From contig NZ_ACVP01000020.1 in NCBI RefSeq assembly GCF_000175635.1, positions 1 through 64,000 on the forward strand: DNA of 64,000 nucleotides. The letters run 5' to 3'. Origin of the DNA: Corynebacterium tuberculostearicum SK141 (GTDB lineage: Bacteria > Actinomycetota > Actinomycetes > Mycobacteriales > Mycobacteriaceae). The notes beneath the pieces are model-generated. The model did not search any database. It was given only the letters and a program-made list of their open reading frames with translations, and was not told the origin of the DNA. Below are positions 1 to 8,046 of this stretch, in pieces (within the stretch, counting starts at the first letter, position 1; every line of letters starts with the position of its first letter). The position numbers and the translations under genes were made by a program.

Positions 1-11
1 AGTCGGGCGGC

Positions 12-485
12 TTAGGAGCGAATGACGATGGTGCCGGTGGCGCGGTCGTGCATGCCGCGTCCATCCGCATCAACCATGGCCGCTGGGAACAGCACACCGG
101 TAAGCACTGTGCGCAACGCCGCGCGCCATAGGCCCACGTGGGCACCGGGGACGTCGAGTCGCGCCACGCCCATACCCAACAGCAACATGCCGGGGGTGCG
201 GGCAAAGAGCCAGCCACACACAATGCCCATGATGACCCACAGGGCGTAGCCCAAGAAGGCCACACCGCCCAATTCCGTGGTGAACATGTGGATCAGGTTG
301 GCAATGAGCATGCACACGATCCAGTCAATGGCCACGGCGCCGGCGCGGCGGCCAACGGGGGCCAGTGACCCCGGCCCGGACTCCGGAAGGCCGAGCTTTT
401 CGCCCGGCCAGCGGCCGGGACCTTCCATGTCATCGTATTCGCCCGGAATATTCGGCCCGTCGAGCCACGTACGCTTATCTGCCAT
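12..485 (-). CDS. RDD family membrane protein
   Basis: A 157-residue integral membrane protein of the RDD family. After a hydrophilic N-terminus (about 45 residues) comes GRRAGAVAIDWIVC, which carries the Arg and Asp of the family signature at the start of the first membrane segment. Two further hydrophobic stretches follow (FLGYALWVIMGIVCGWLF and the LRTVLTGVLFPAAMV region), and the end HDRATGTIVIRS is the usual RDD C-terminus. I start it at ATG 485 (MADKRTW); an in-frame GTG at 491 is possible. The open frame continues upstream to 989 inside glnA, but that part is antisense. It is divergent from glnA, as in other corynebacteria. The transported substrate or role is not known. Confidence 0.85.
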   Translation of the reverse strand: MADKRTWLDGPNIPGEYDDMEGPGRWPGEKLGLPESGPGSLAPVGRRAGAVAIDWIVCMLIANLIHMFTTELGGVAFLGYALWVIMGIVCGWLFARTPGMLLLGMGVARLDVPGAHVGLWRAALRTVLTGVLFPAAMVDADGRGMHDRATGTIVIRS

Positions 486-603
486 GCTCACCAATCTAGC
501 GGGCACAAAGTGAGATGTGAAACGAGGGGAATCGCGATGCCTCGGGCGCGAACCTAGTAGGCTATAGAGAGACAATTCACCGGTCAACAACGAGGAGACA
601 AAC

Positions 604-2037
604 GTGTCTTTCGAGACAGTGCAGGACATCGTCCAATTTATTAAGGACGAGGACGTAAAGTTCGTCGATATCCGCTTTACGGACGTCCCAGGCACCGAGC
701 ACCACTTTTCCATCCCAGCAGAAGAGTTCACCGTAGAAGATGCCGAAAGCGGCCTCGCTTTCGACGGCTCCTCTATCCGCGGATTCACCACCATCGATGA
801 GTCCGACATGACCCTGCTGCCGGATCCAGCCACCGCACATATCGATCCGTTCCGCACGGCCAAGACCCTGAACATCAAGTTCTTCGTCCACGACCCATTT
901 ACCTTTGAGCCTTTCTCCCGCGACCCACGCAACATCGCGCGCAAGGCGGAAGAGTACCTGCAGTCCACCGGCATTGCCGATACCTGCAACTTTGGCGCTG
1001 AGGCCGAGTTCTACCTCTTTGACTCCGTGCGCTTTGGCACCGACGTACAGCACGGCTTCTACGAGGTGGATTCCGATGAGGGTTGGTGGAACCGCGATAG
1101 CGAAACCAACTTCGACGGCACCCCGAACACCGGCTACAAGACCCGTATGAAGGGCGGCTACTTCCCCACCGCGCCGTATGACAAGCACGGTGAGGTGCGC
1201 GACGCCATGGTAGAGAACCTGCAGAAGGTTGGCTTCGATGTCGAGCGCTTCCACCACGAGGTCGGTGCCGGCCAGAATGAGATCAACTACCGCTTCAACT
1301 CCATGTTGCACGCGGGCGATGACATCCAGACCTTCAAGTACGTGGTCAAGCAGACCGCGGCACAGTGGGGCAAGACCGCAACCTTCATGCCTAAGCCGCT
1401 GGCTGGCGATAATGGTTCCGGCATGCACGCCCACATGTCCCTGTGGAAGGACGGCAAGCCTCTCTTCCACGATGAGGCTGGCTACGCAGGCCTTTCCGAT
1501 ATCGCCCGCTACTACATCGGCGGTATCCTCCACCACGCCGGTGCAGTTCTTGCGTTCACCAACCCGACGCTGAACTCCTACCACCGCCTGGTGCCAGGCT
1601 TCGAGGCTCCGATCAACCTGGTGTACTCCCAGCGCAACCGCTCGGCCGCTATCCGTATCCCGATTACCGGTTCCAACCCGAAGGCCAAGCGCATCGAGTT
1701 CCGCGCACCGGACCCCTCCGGCAACCCGTACTTGGGCTTTGCCGCCATGATGATGGCCGGCATCGACGGCGTAAAGAACCGCATTGAGCCGCACGCTCCC
1801 GTTGATAAGGACCTCTACGAGCTGCCACCGGCAGAGGCCGAGTCCATCCCGCAGGCACCGACCTCCCTCGAGGCTTCCTTGAAGGCCCTGCAGGAGGACA
1901 TGGACTTCCTCACCGAAGGCGATGTCTTCACCGAGGATCTCATCGAGACCTACATCAACTACAAGTACGAGAACGAGATCAACCCGGTTCGCCTGCGTCC
2001 TACCCCGCAGGAATTTGAGATGTACTACGACTGCTAG
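604..2037 (+). CDS. glnA: Glutamine synthetase type I (GlnA1)
   Basis: ATP-dependent ligation of ammonium to glutamate; a cytoplasmic dodecamer and the main ammonium-assimilation enzyme. The 477-residue length and sequence fit GSI-beta. Visible motifs are the N-terminal beta-grasp ([16 protein letters not shown]), the ATP/metal site [14 protein letters not shown], and the glutamate-binding NRSAAIRIP. The adenylylation loop DLYELPPAE places the modifiable tyrosine at residue 405. That makes it the substrate of the GlnE encoded at 11360-14431. Translation starts at GTG 604 with GAGGAG about 7 nt upstream. A TAGGCT/TATAGA stretch at 558-568 could hold the -10 element. Confidence 0.97.
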   Translation: MSFETVQDIVQFIKDEDVKFVDIRFTDVPGTEHHFSIPAEEFTVEDAESGLAFDGSSIRGFTTIDESDMTLLPDPATAHIDPFRTAKTLNIKFFVHDPFTFEPFSRDPRNIARKAEEYLQSTGIADTCNFGAEAEFYLFDSVRFGTDVQHGFYEVDSDEGWWNRDSETNFDGTPNTGYKTRMKGGYFPTAPYDKHGEVRDAMVENLQKVGFDVERFHHEVGAGQNEINYRFNSMLHAGDDIQTFKYVVKQTAAQWGKTATFMPKPLAGDNGSGMHAHMSLWKDGKPLFHDEAGYAGLSDIARYYIGGILHHAGAVLAFTNPTLNSYHRLVPGFEAPINLVYSQRNRSAAIRIPITGSNPKAKRIEFRAPDPSGNPYLGFAAMMMAGIDGVKNRIEPHAPVDKDLYELPPAEAESIPQAPTSLEASLKALQEDMDFLTEGDVFTEDLIETYINYKYENEINPVRLRPTPQEFEMYYDC

Positions 2038-2374
2038 AGCTACGCTTGCCGACGCCCCCTCTCGCCACCGGCTTTCCGCCTTCCTAGGCTCCCTAATTGC
2101 TGAGTGCCGATTGGGGGCCTTGCAGATCTATGTGCACTTTGGCTTCAGAAGTTTTGCACCCAACATTGACAAGCGCCCTCGGTTCTTGGCGGTGCCCCAC
2201 TCCTTGTTGTTTGACTATCGCAGCGTTTTCAGATGCATGGCACTTGAGCAAAACCTTGCGCAAATGATTACTAAGATTGCGCATTTTGCGCTATACTTTA
2301 GTCAACCGATACCCCCTCCAAGCTTCCCATAGGAACAGCTCAATATGAGAGGGGGGCTTTGCTATTCTGAAGCA
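2038..2374. promoter_or_regulatory. glnA-abi intergenic region with triple TTGCGC motif
   Basis: Non-coding stretch after glnA. Three same-direction TTGCGC copies lie at about 2256, 2277 and 2286. The last runs straight into TATACT (2292-2297), a good -10 hexamer. The start of the downstream Abi_2 gene is 48-78 nt further on. The repeats overlap the promoter and could be an operator. No clear intrinsic terminator for glnA is visible here. Confidence 0.4.
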
Positions 2375-3280
2375 ATGAACCGCAGGAAGAAGTTCCTTAG
2401 CATTGAAGAGCAAGTCAGTTTAATTCAACGCCGTGGGTTAATCCTTCCTTCCGAAAAATCCGCTGAAAATTTCCTAGAGCGTCAAAATTATTACCGCTTT
2501 TCGGGCTACATGCGGTACTTCCAAGAAAACTTAGCCGGTGACGAAGCCAGATTCTTTCCTGGCACCCAGTGGGATGAAATAGTTAACATCTACCGGTTGG
2601 ACATCGAACTTCGTTCTCTTCTTCTCCGCGGGCTCCAAGAAGCAGAGCTTGCGGCCAGGACGGCCTTTGCTCTCAGCGAAGGTGAAATCCATTCTCCTTA
2701 TGAGAAGTATCTTCAGCCCACTGCTTACCGGCGCCCACCAAGTCCGGCCATGCGGCCCACACACGATCTAATTATCAGTGAGCTCAAGCGGTCTAAGGAA
2801 CCATACCTCCATAAATACCAAAAGGACTCAGGGTCCGACACTGAAAGGTGGGTTTACGATGTTCCAATTTGGGTGGCCGTCGAGGCATTGTCCTTTGGTA
2901 CGTTGTCGAAAGCGATAAGCTTCCGAAACGACCACAACCAGGTTTACGCAAAGACTTGTTCCATTCTTGGCGTAAAGAAACAATATTTGGCGCGCCAATT
3001 GCGCTCTTTTACATTCGTGAGAAATAAGTGCGCTCACTCAGCTCGGTTATGGAACGGTTTCGTTTTGGACCAACCTGCAGTTTCCAATGCTACGAAGCGG
3101 CGTGCTGTGAAAGTTTTAGGTCAAAATTACGGCGAGAACTCGCTACTAGCAGTAATTGTAGCCCTTGATAACTTTCTCTTCCTTACTCATTCGTGGGTTG
3201 GATTTTTGGATGAGTATATGAAGCTGGTCGAACGAAATCCGGATTTCCACCAAGGTATAGCGAATCCTCATCATTCATAG
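2375..3280 (+). CDS. Abi_2 (AbiD/AbiF-like) family protein
   Basis: A 301-residue protein with the Abi_2 pattern. The N-terminus FLSIEEQVSLIQRRGLILPS is followed by NYYRFSGYMRYF, then IYRLDIELRSLLLRGLQEAE. Near the C-terminus is FVRNKCAHSARLWN, the RNxxxH-type motif of HEPN-like RNases (R-N-K-C-A-H here). Members include lactococcal AbiD/AbiF, which stop phage growth by abortive infection. ATG 2375 fits the usual family start; ATG 2345 is in frame 30 nt earlier. Its AT-richer sequence and stand-alone position between core genes suggest acquisition by transfer. The phage-defence role is inferred from family only. Confidence 0.8.
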   Translation: MNRRKKFLSIEEQVSLIQRRGLILPSEKSAENFLERQNYYRFSGYMRYFQENLAGDEARFFPGTQWDEIVNIYRLDIELRSLLLRGLQEAELAARTAFALSEGEIHSPYEKYLQPTAYRRPPSPAMRPTHDLIISELKRSKEPYLHKYQKDSGSDTERWVYDVPIWVAVEALSFGTLSKAISFRNDHNQVYAKTCSILGVKKQYLARQLRSFTFVRNKCAHSARLWNGFVLDQPAVSNATKRRAVKVLGQNYGENSLLAVIVALDNFLFLTHSWVGFLDEYMKLVERNPDFHQGIANPHHS

Positions 3281-3446
3281 CCTCCTTGCTGTATGAACAC
3301 GCAATGGTATTCCAGCCCTTTTCTTGCGACCCCAGACACACATTCACGTGGGTTTGACCCCCGCCCCTAAATGCACGCTTAGCGAGAGTTCTCACCAGCA
3401 AAAACGACAGCAAAATTCTGATAACCCGACCGAAAGAAATTAACAT

Positions 3447-4424
3447 GTGGGTGTGACTAATAGATTCCGCCAACTCCCAGCCCCTGGCCCCGCGTGGGGA
3501 GGCAGCCTCATGGGCACCTCCATCGTCTCGCGCCTGCTCGTGGAAGAAGGCATGATGATCCTGGCCGGCATTTTTGCCACCATCGCGTGCGTCATCTTTG
3601 TCGTTCTCACCGCGGGCTTCTTGCGCTACCGCCACCCCAGCTTTGAGCGCACCACTATGGCGGAGTGGTCGATGTTTTTCATCGGAATCTTGGCGCTCGG
3701 TGCCGCGCTTTCGGGTCTGACGGATATCCCTACATTCCGTCTCGTGGGCTTTTGGATCGGTGGCCCGGTTACGGTTATTACGTGGGCTATCCAGCTCACG
3801 CGCTTTCATGGCGAGCCGAAGTTCACCTGGGGCCTGCCGCTGGTCGGCCCTATGATTTCGGCTTCCGTTTCCGGTTGGCTGGCTAATGATTACGGCCCGC
3901 TCTACCACGTGATGGGTACGGTATTTTTCTTCATGTCCCTGGTGACGGCGGTGCCCACCTTCGCCCGCGTGTACTGGGCGGCATGGCACGGCAAGGTGGA
4001 TTTCACCGGCGCCAAATCAGCCACCGCATGGGTCCCGCTAGGCGTGGTGGGCCAGTCCACCACGGCAATGCAGATTCTCTTCCCCGGCACGGTGTCCATC
4101 TATTACGGCGTTACGGCCCTTATCATCGCCATTCCACTGTCCATCTACGCGATGTTTACCTTCTATCCCAATGTGGCTCGGTGGGTTCCGTACTCCCCGG
4201 CGTGGTGGTCTTGCACGTTCCCGCCGGGAACCGTGAGCATGGGCGGCCACCAGCTGGCATTAGTCAATGGCTCCGAGCTTATCGACGCCATTGCGCTCAC
4301 CATCCCCGTCCTCCTCACCGCACACTGGATGCTGTGCTCCACCCGCTTCCTCAGCTGGGTGTGGGAAGGAAAGAAGGAAACCGGCCCTGAAGAGCCACTT
4401 ATTAAGTCTGGGCCCAACAGGTAG
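3447..4424 (+). CDS. TDT-family (SLAC1-like) transporter
   Basis: A 325-residue polytopic membrane protein with about ten hydrophobic segments. It resembles the tellurite-resistance/dicarboxylate transporter (TDT) family, relatives of SLAC1 anion channels and sulfite exporters. Clear membrane stretches are MMILAGIFATIACVIFVVL, MFFIGILALGAALSG and the YGVTALIIAIPLSIYAMF region. The start is a GTG, at 3447 or two codons later; GAAAG lies about 10 nt upstream. Its stop is 18 nt before the next small gene, so the three genes 3447-5026 may be one transcript. Substrate unknown. Confidence 0.75.
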   Translation: MGVTNRFRQLPAPGPAWGGSLMGTSIVSRLLVEEGMMILAGIFATIACVIFVVLTAGFLRYRHPSFERTTMAEWSMFFIGILALGAALSGLTDIPTFRLVGFWIGGPVTVITWAIQLTRFHGEPKFTWGLPLVGPMISASVSGWLANDYGPLYHVMGTVFFFMSLVTAVPTFARVYWAAWHGKVDFTGAKSATAWVPLGVVGQSTTAMQILFPGTVSIYYGVTALIIAIPLSIYAMFTFYPNVARWVPYSPAWWSCTFPPGTVSMGGHQLALVNGSELIDAIALTIPVLLTAHWMLCSTRFLSWVWEGKKETGPEEPLIKSGPNR

Positions 4425-4442
4425 CAAGGAGGCGCAGCCACT

Positions 4443-4652
4443 ATGCGAGACGCCAGCTTCAAACGAGGAAAGCGCCGCAAAGGCCGCCGCACGCGTGAAG
4501 CGCGACCGCGGCGCGAGCACTGGAGCAGGGAATACGCAATCTATGCGGAAGATTCCTGGGGCATAGATGACTTGGGGCCCGAGGGCGGCGAGAATTCCGT
4601 GCGCGCCTATTCCGGCGGCCGCGCAGATGGCAATCGTCGCCGGCGCCGCTAA
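4443..4652 (+). CDS. Small Arg-rich protein of unknown function
   Basis: 69 residues. The N-terminus is very basic (FKRGKRRKGRRTREARPRRE), followed by an acidic/aromatic middle (YAIYAEDSWGIDDLGPEGG) and an arginine tail (GRADGNRRRRR). It is taken as real because AGGAGG (4427-4432) sits at the right distance from the ATG, and because its TAA overlaps the next ATG (TAATG), implying translational coupling. No family recognised; charge suggests nucleic-acid or ribosome contact, which is only inference. Confidence 0.65.
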   Translation: MRDASFKRGKRRKGRRTREARPRREHWSREYAIYAEDSWGIDDLGPEGGENSVRAYSGGRADGNRRRRR

Positions 4653-5026
4653 TGCATAATAGCTCCCCTATCACCTTCATCGCCTGGGACCGCGCCAACC
4701 TGGCTGCGGTGAGAGACGTACTCGCCAGCCTGCAGCGAGACGGCATTTTCCTGCGCCGCGGCCACCTGCTCTTGGAAACGTCGTGGCTTGGCTCAGGCGC
4801 ACGAGACTTCTACGCCACGGCCTGGCGCTGGGGCGCACACGACTGCCCGCTCTTTTATGACCTAGCCCGGCGCGGAAAGCTCTTAATTACTATCAGCGAT
4901 ACCGTGATTTCCTGCGGCAGCAAGGACGACATTGCCGATGCGCGCACTGGCATTGCACAACAGCTCATCGCCGCCCAGGATCCACAGCACTTGTGCGGGC
5001 TGCTTGCCGACGCCGCAGAAGTCTAG
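4652..5026 (+). CDS. Hypothetical protein, coupled to the preceding small gene
   Basis: 124 residues with no recognised family. It begins MHNSSPITFIAWDRANLAAVRDVLASL, reads as a soluble mixed alpha/beta protein, and has a Trp-rich centre (FYATAWRWGAHDCPLFYDLARRGK). The start codon overlaps the upstream stop by one base. The gene ends 2 nt before the convergent NUDIX gene stop, so no terminator space is left between them. Confidence 0.65.
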   Translation: MHNSSPITFIAWDRANLAAVRDVLASLQRDGIFLRRGHLLLETSWLGSGARDFYATAWRWGAHDCPLFYDLARRGKLLITISDTVISCGSKDDIADARTGIAQQLIAAQDPQHLCGLLADAAEV

Positions 5027-5028
5027 CC

Positions 5029-5574
5029 CTACAGTCCCGGTTGTTCGCTGCGCTTCATCCAGCCCATGCGCGGGGCAAAGCCGCGGGGATGTTTCATTTG
5101 GGCTACGGCGTCGGCAATCATGAGGCGGTGGCGGCGCGACACGCTATCGGGAAGCTTCGCCACGGAGAACCACCCCGCCTCGGTATTTTCTTCATCACTG
5201 ATGACCGGCTCTGCGCCATCCGCTACTGATACGCGCAGCGCGGTTCCCATAAAGGTGCACTCATCGCCGTTGGGGTAGGTCACGGGGCCGGACTGCCCCA
5301 CGCCCAATAGCGCTTCCACCTTGGCATCGAGACCGACTTCCTCTTTGACTTCTCGCAGCGCGGTGGTAGTAATTTCCTCGCCTGGCTCGCAGATTCCTTC
5401 CACCGGGGTCCACGTACCGTTATCGGAGCGCTTTACTAGCAGTACGGAGGGGACTTCCCACAGCGCGGCGTCTGCCGGAACATCGCGGATGATGATGGCG
5501 CTGCAGGCTGGCACAAAGATCTGAGCGTGGCCAATCTTTTCGCGCAGCTGAACAATAAAATCTGGAGTCGGCAT
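5029..5574 (-). CDS. NUDIX hydrolase
   Basis: A 181-residue pyrophosphohydrolase of the NUDIX superfamily. The complete NUDIX box is visible at residues 60-82 (G-x5-E-x7-REVKEEVGL), giving the helix-loop metal site. The preceding VLLVKRSDNGTWTPVEG strand is the usual substrate-facing sheet. Such enzymes cleave NDP-X compounds (damaged nucleotides, ADP-ribose, NADH); the sequence does not tell which. It is convergent with the gene ending at 5026. Confidence 0.9.
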   Translation of the reverse strand: MPTPDFIVQLREKIGHAQIFVPACSAIIIRDVPADAALWEVPSVLLVKRSDNGTWTPVEGICEPGEEITTTALREVKEEVGLDAKVEALLGVGQSGPVTYPNGDECTFMGTALRVSVADGAEPVISDEENTEAGWFSVAKLPDSVSRRHRLMIADAVAQMKHPRGFAPRMGWMKRSEQPGL

Positions 5575-5603
5575 GCCACCTAGCGTAGACCAGTGCGGCG
5601 CAC

Positions 5604-6437
5604 TTAGGCCATGGGCCCCAAGACCTCTTTAGCTAGAAGCTGAATATCGGTGGCCAACGTGAAAGACAACTCCATGTCTGTCTGCGTGGTTTGGCAGGTG
5701 TGGCCTTCTTCGAGGCGTTGCGTCGTTCCGGAGACCACGCCCACGATGGTTTGTTTTCCTTCTACTTCGCCATACACCGGACCACCGGAGTCACCATTGG
5801 TACTGCATACGCGCGCCCTAGCGGCAATCGAATCCCGCTGGAGTCCCCCCGAGTTCAGCTGCGCCATCGCCGCACCATGGATAAGCGTGCCGCAGGTCTC
5901 ATCAGTCACGCGGCCAAGCTTGCACACATGAAGCGGCAGGTGAGCCAAGGACGTGGCGACGCTATTGTCTACCGCTCCGGGGACGTAGTAGTCAGCGCTG
6001 CCGGTGATCTCGATAAAGGCCACATCGAGGTCGTGGGTGTCTTCGGAATAGAAATCAGAGTAGATGACCTCGCCGATAGGTTCGGCGGGGTAGCTAAAGT
6101 CGCCGTCGGCGGTTCCGGCCCAGACCTTATCGCCGGGCTTGCCGCAATGGGAAGCGGTAACGGCGATCGTGCGGGCGTCGGCAAGCGTAAATGACCACGC
6201 CGCGGTGCACGACTGGTAGTTGAAGTAGGCACCCGGCTGCGGTTCATCGCCGGAGAGATCCAAGGCGGTGCCCGGCGCGAGCGGCGCCGTGGCCGGGGAA
6301 TAGGACTCATTGGGAATGAGGTTTTTAGAAGACAGGGCGGAGAAACTTGGCTCTTCCCCACCCCGCACCGGGCTGCAGGCCGCAAGGAACGCGGCCGTGC
6401 ACGCTACAAAGACGCTAGTTGCTTTCTGCGTCCGCAT
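5604..6437 (-). CDS. Secreted trypsin-like serine protease, putative lipoprotein
   Basis: 277 residues starting at ATG 6437. A signal sequence (VFVACTAAFLAAC) ends in the lipobox LAAC with Cys21, so the mature enzyme is probably membrane-anchored outside the cell. The chymotrypsin-fold triad is complete: His97 in TASHC, Asp138 in HDLDVAFIEI and Ser217 in GDSGGP. Several cysteines could form the extracytoplasmic disulfides normal for this family. The open frame extends upstream to 6545, but that part belongs to the overlapping 48-codon gene. Substrates unknown. Confidence 0.88.
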   Translation of the reverse strand: MRTQKATSVFVACTAAFLAACSPVRGGEEPSFSALSSKNLIPNESYSPATAPLAPGTALDLSGDEPQPGAYFNYQSCTAAWSFTLADARTIAVTASHCGKPGDKVWAGTADGDFSYPAEPIGEVIYSDFYSEDTHDLDVAFIEITGSADYYVPGAVDNSVATSLAHLPLHVCKLGRVTDETCGTLIHGAAMAQLNSGGLQRDSIAARARVCSTNGDSGGPVYGEVEGKQTIVGVVSGTTQRLEEGHTCQTTQTDMELSFTLATDIQLLAKEVLGPMA

Positions 6438-6561
6438 CCCCGGCGTTGTCCTTATTATCTTCTTCCGCATCCATCTCCGCCTGGGCTTTGAGATCGCGGA
6501 TGAACTTTTCCGGATCAAACTCGGTGTAATGTTCCGGGCCGGCAAAATTTTCTAGGGCCAT
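6415..6561 (-). CDS. Small acidic protein between thrC and the protease
   Basis: A 48-residue reading frame, MALENFAGPEHYTEFDP then a long acidic tail (EMDAEEDNKDNAGDADAESN). Its ATG (6561) lies 3 nt after the thrC stop, and a perfect GGAGG is embedded in the thrC end, so it would be coupled to thrC. The last 23 nt overlap the protease start in another frame. No family recognised. The strong Shine-Dalgarno and coupled position argue that it is translated. Confidence 0.6.
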   Translation of the reverse strand: MALENFAGPEHYTEFDPEKFIRDLKAQAEMDAEEDNKDNAGDADAESN

Positions 6562-6564
6562 GGT

Positions 6565-8007
6565 CTAAACCTCCGTTTTCTGAATCGACGTGGTGATGTA
6601 ATCCTTGACCGCCGCGGCATCATTAGGCAAGTCCTTGACGCGCCGCTCAGTATCGAGGATGCCGGCAAAGCGCTCGGGCGGCTCAGGTGCGGAGCCGATG
6701 GCTTCCGTAATGGTCTCGGCAAACTTCACCGGCAGCGCGGTCTCCAGACACACAATTGGCGTCTCCACGCCCTCGCGCTGTGCGCCGCGGGCCACCTTGA
6801 TGCCATCGGCCGTGTGCGGATCCGCCAGGTAATCAAAGCGCTCGTGCACGTCCTTGATGGTGGCTAGGCGATCGGCATGGCTGGAGGAACCGGACAGGAA
6901 ACCATAGTCCTCGCGGGCAGCAGCAATCTTCTCGCGGTCGAGGCTAAAGCCGCCTTCTTTCACCTTGGTGCCGAACAGCTCCGCGGTTTCGGCTGCATCG
7001 CGGCCGAGCAAGTCAAACGCAAAGCGCTCAAAATTCGAGGCACGGGAGATATCCATGGACGGCGACGAGGTAGCCATGGTCTCTGCGGCTGGGCGCGGCC
7101 GATAGTTGCCGGTGCGGAAGAACTCATCCAGTACGTCGTTCTCATTGGTGGCCACGATGAGGCGATCAATGGGAAGGCCCATCTGGCGAGCGATGTGGCC
7201 GGCGCAGATATCGCCAAAGTTACCGGTGGGAACACTAAAGGAAACCTTCTGATCGGCGGTTTCGGTGACCTTGAGCCAGCAGGAGATGTAGTAGACCACC
7301 TGGGCCATCAGCCGTGCCCAGTTAATGGAATTGACCGCGCCGATGCGGTAGGCGGCCTTAAAATCAGCATCTCCCGATACCGCCTTGACCACATCCTGGC
7401 AATCATCGAAGACGCCATCGAGAGCGATGTTGAAGATATTCGGGTCATCCAGCCCAAACATCTGCGCCTGTTGGAAGGCCGTCATCCGGCCGGCTGGGGT
7501 GAGCATAAAGACGCGAATGCCATGGCGCCCGCGCATCGCATACTCTGCAGAGGACCCCGTATCGCCGGAAGTAGCGCCCAGAATATTGAGGGTCTCGCCG
7601 CGGCGGGCGAGCTCATATTCAAAGAGCTCACCCAAAAGCTGCATGGCCATGTCCTTAAATGCTGCAGTTGGCCCTTCGGATAGATGGCCGATGAAAAGGC
7701 CCTCGCCTAGTTCGGTGACGGGAACGATTTCCGGGTCCGCGAACTTAGGGCTGGTATAGGCGCGGGCGGCGATGGCCTCGATGTCTTGCGCTGGAATATC
7801 GTCAATGAAAAGCTTAAGTACCTCGGCCGCAAGCGCCGCGTAGCCTTTGTCCGCTAGGAGCCTGCGCCATGAATTTAAAGTGGCGGAATCTAGCTGTGGG
7901 TAGCTCTCCGGCAGGTATAAACCGCCATCGGGGGCAAGCCCGCCGAGGAGAATATCTGTAAAAGATGCGGGCTGACGGGCGGTATCGCGGGTCGAAATGT
8001 ACTTCAC
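6565..8007 (-). CDS. thrC: Threonine synthase
   Basis: PLP-dependent conversion of O-phosphohomoserine to threonine, the last step of threonine synthesis. The 480-residue length and the N-terminus MKYISTRDTARQPASFTDILLGGLAPDGGLYLPE are those of the long (yeast/E. coli-type) class. PLP lysine motif: GPTAAFKDMAMQLLG. Phosphate-binding motif: GATSGDTGSSAEYA. The substrate domain includes VPTGNFGDICAGH. The start codon is GTG at 8007. It is divergent from the MFS gene with only 39 nt between them. Confidence 0.97.
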   Translation of the reverse strand: MKYISTRDTARQPASFTDILLGGLAPDGGLYLPESYPQLDSATLNSWRRLLADKGYAALAAEVLKLFIDDIPAQDIEAIAARAYTSPKFADPEIVPVTELGEGLFIGHLSEGPTAAFKDMAMQLLGELFEYELARRGETLNILGATSGDTGSSAEYAMRGRHGIRVFMLTPAGRMTAFQQAQMFGLDDPNIFNIALDGVFDDCQDVVKAVSGDADFKAAYRIGAVNSINWARLMAQVVYYISCWLKVTETADQKVSFSVPTGNFGDICAGHIARQMGLPIDRLIVATNENDVLDEFFRTGNYRPRPAAETMATSSPSMDISRASNFERFAFDLLGRDAAETAELFGTKVKEGGFSLDREKIAAAREDYGFLSGSSSHADRLATIKDVHERFDYLADPHTADGIKVARGAQREGVETPIVCLETALPVKFAETITEAIGSAPEPPERFAGILDTERRVKDLPNDAAAVKDYITTSIQKTEV

Positions 8008-8046
8008 ACAAAAGAATCTTAGTAGTTAAGGCGTAAGGTATCAGCC

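Noticed and set aside
486..989. N-terminal extension of the RDD gene
   Set aside because: The extra 168 codons run antisense through the glnA promoter and 5' coding region; the family homology starts at MADKRTW.
577..1794. 405-codon minus-strand open frame
   Set aside because: Antisense to glnA with no family features or Shine-Dalgarno.
3183..3989. 268-codon minus-strand frame
   Set aside because: Overlaps the Abi_2 end and the TDT gene in antisense with low-complexity composition.
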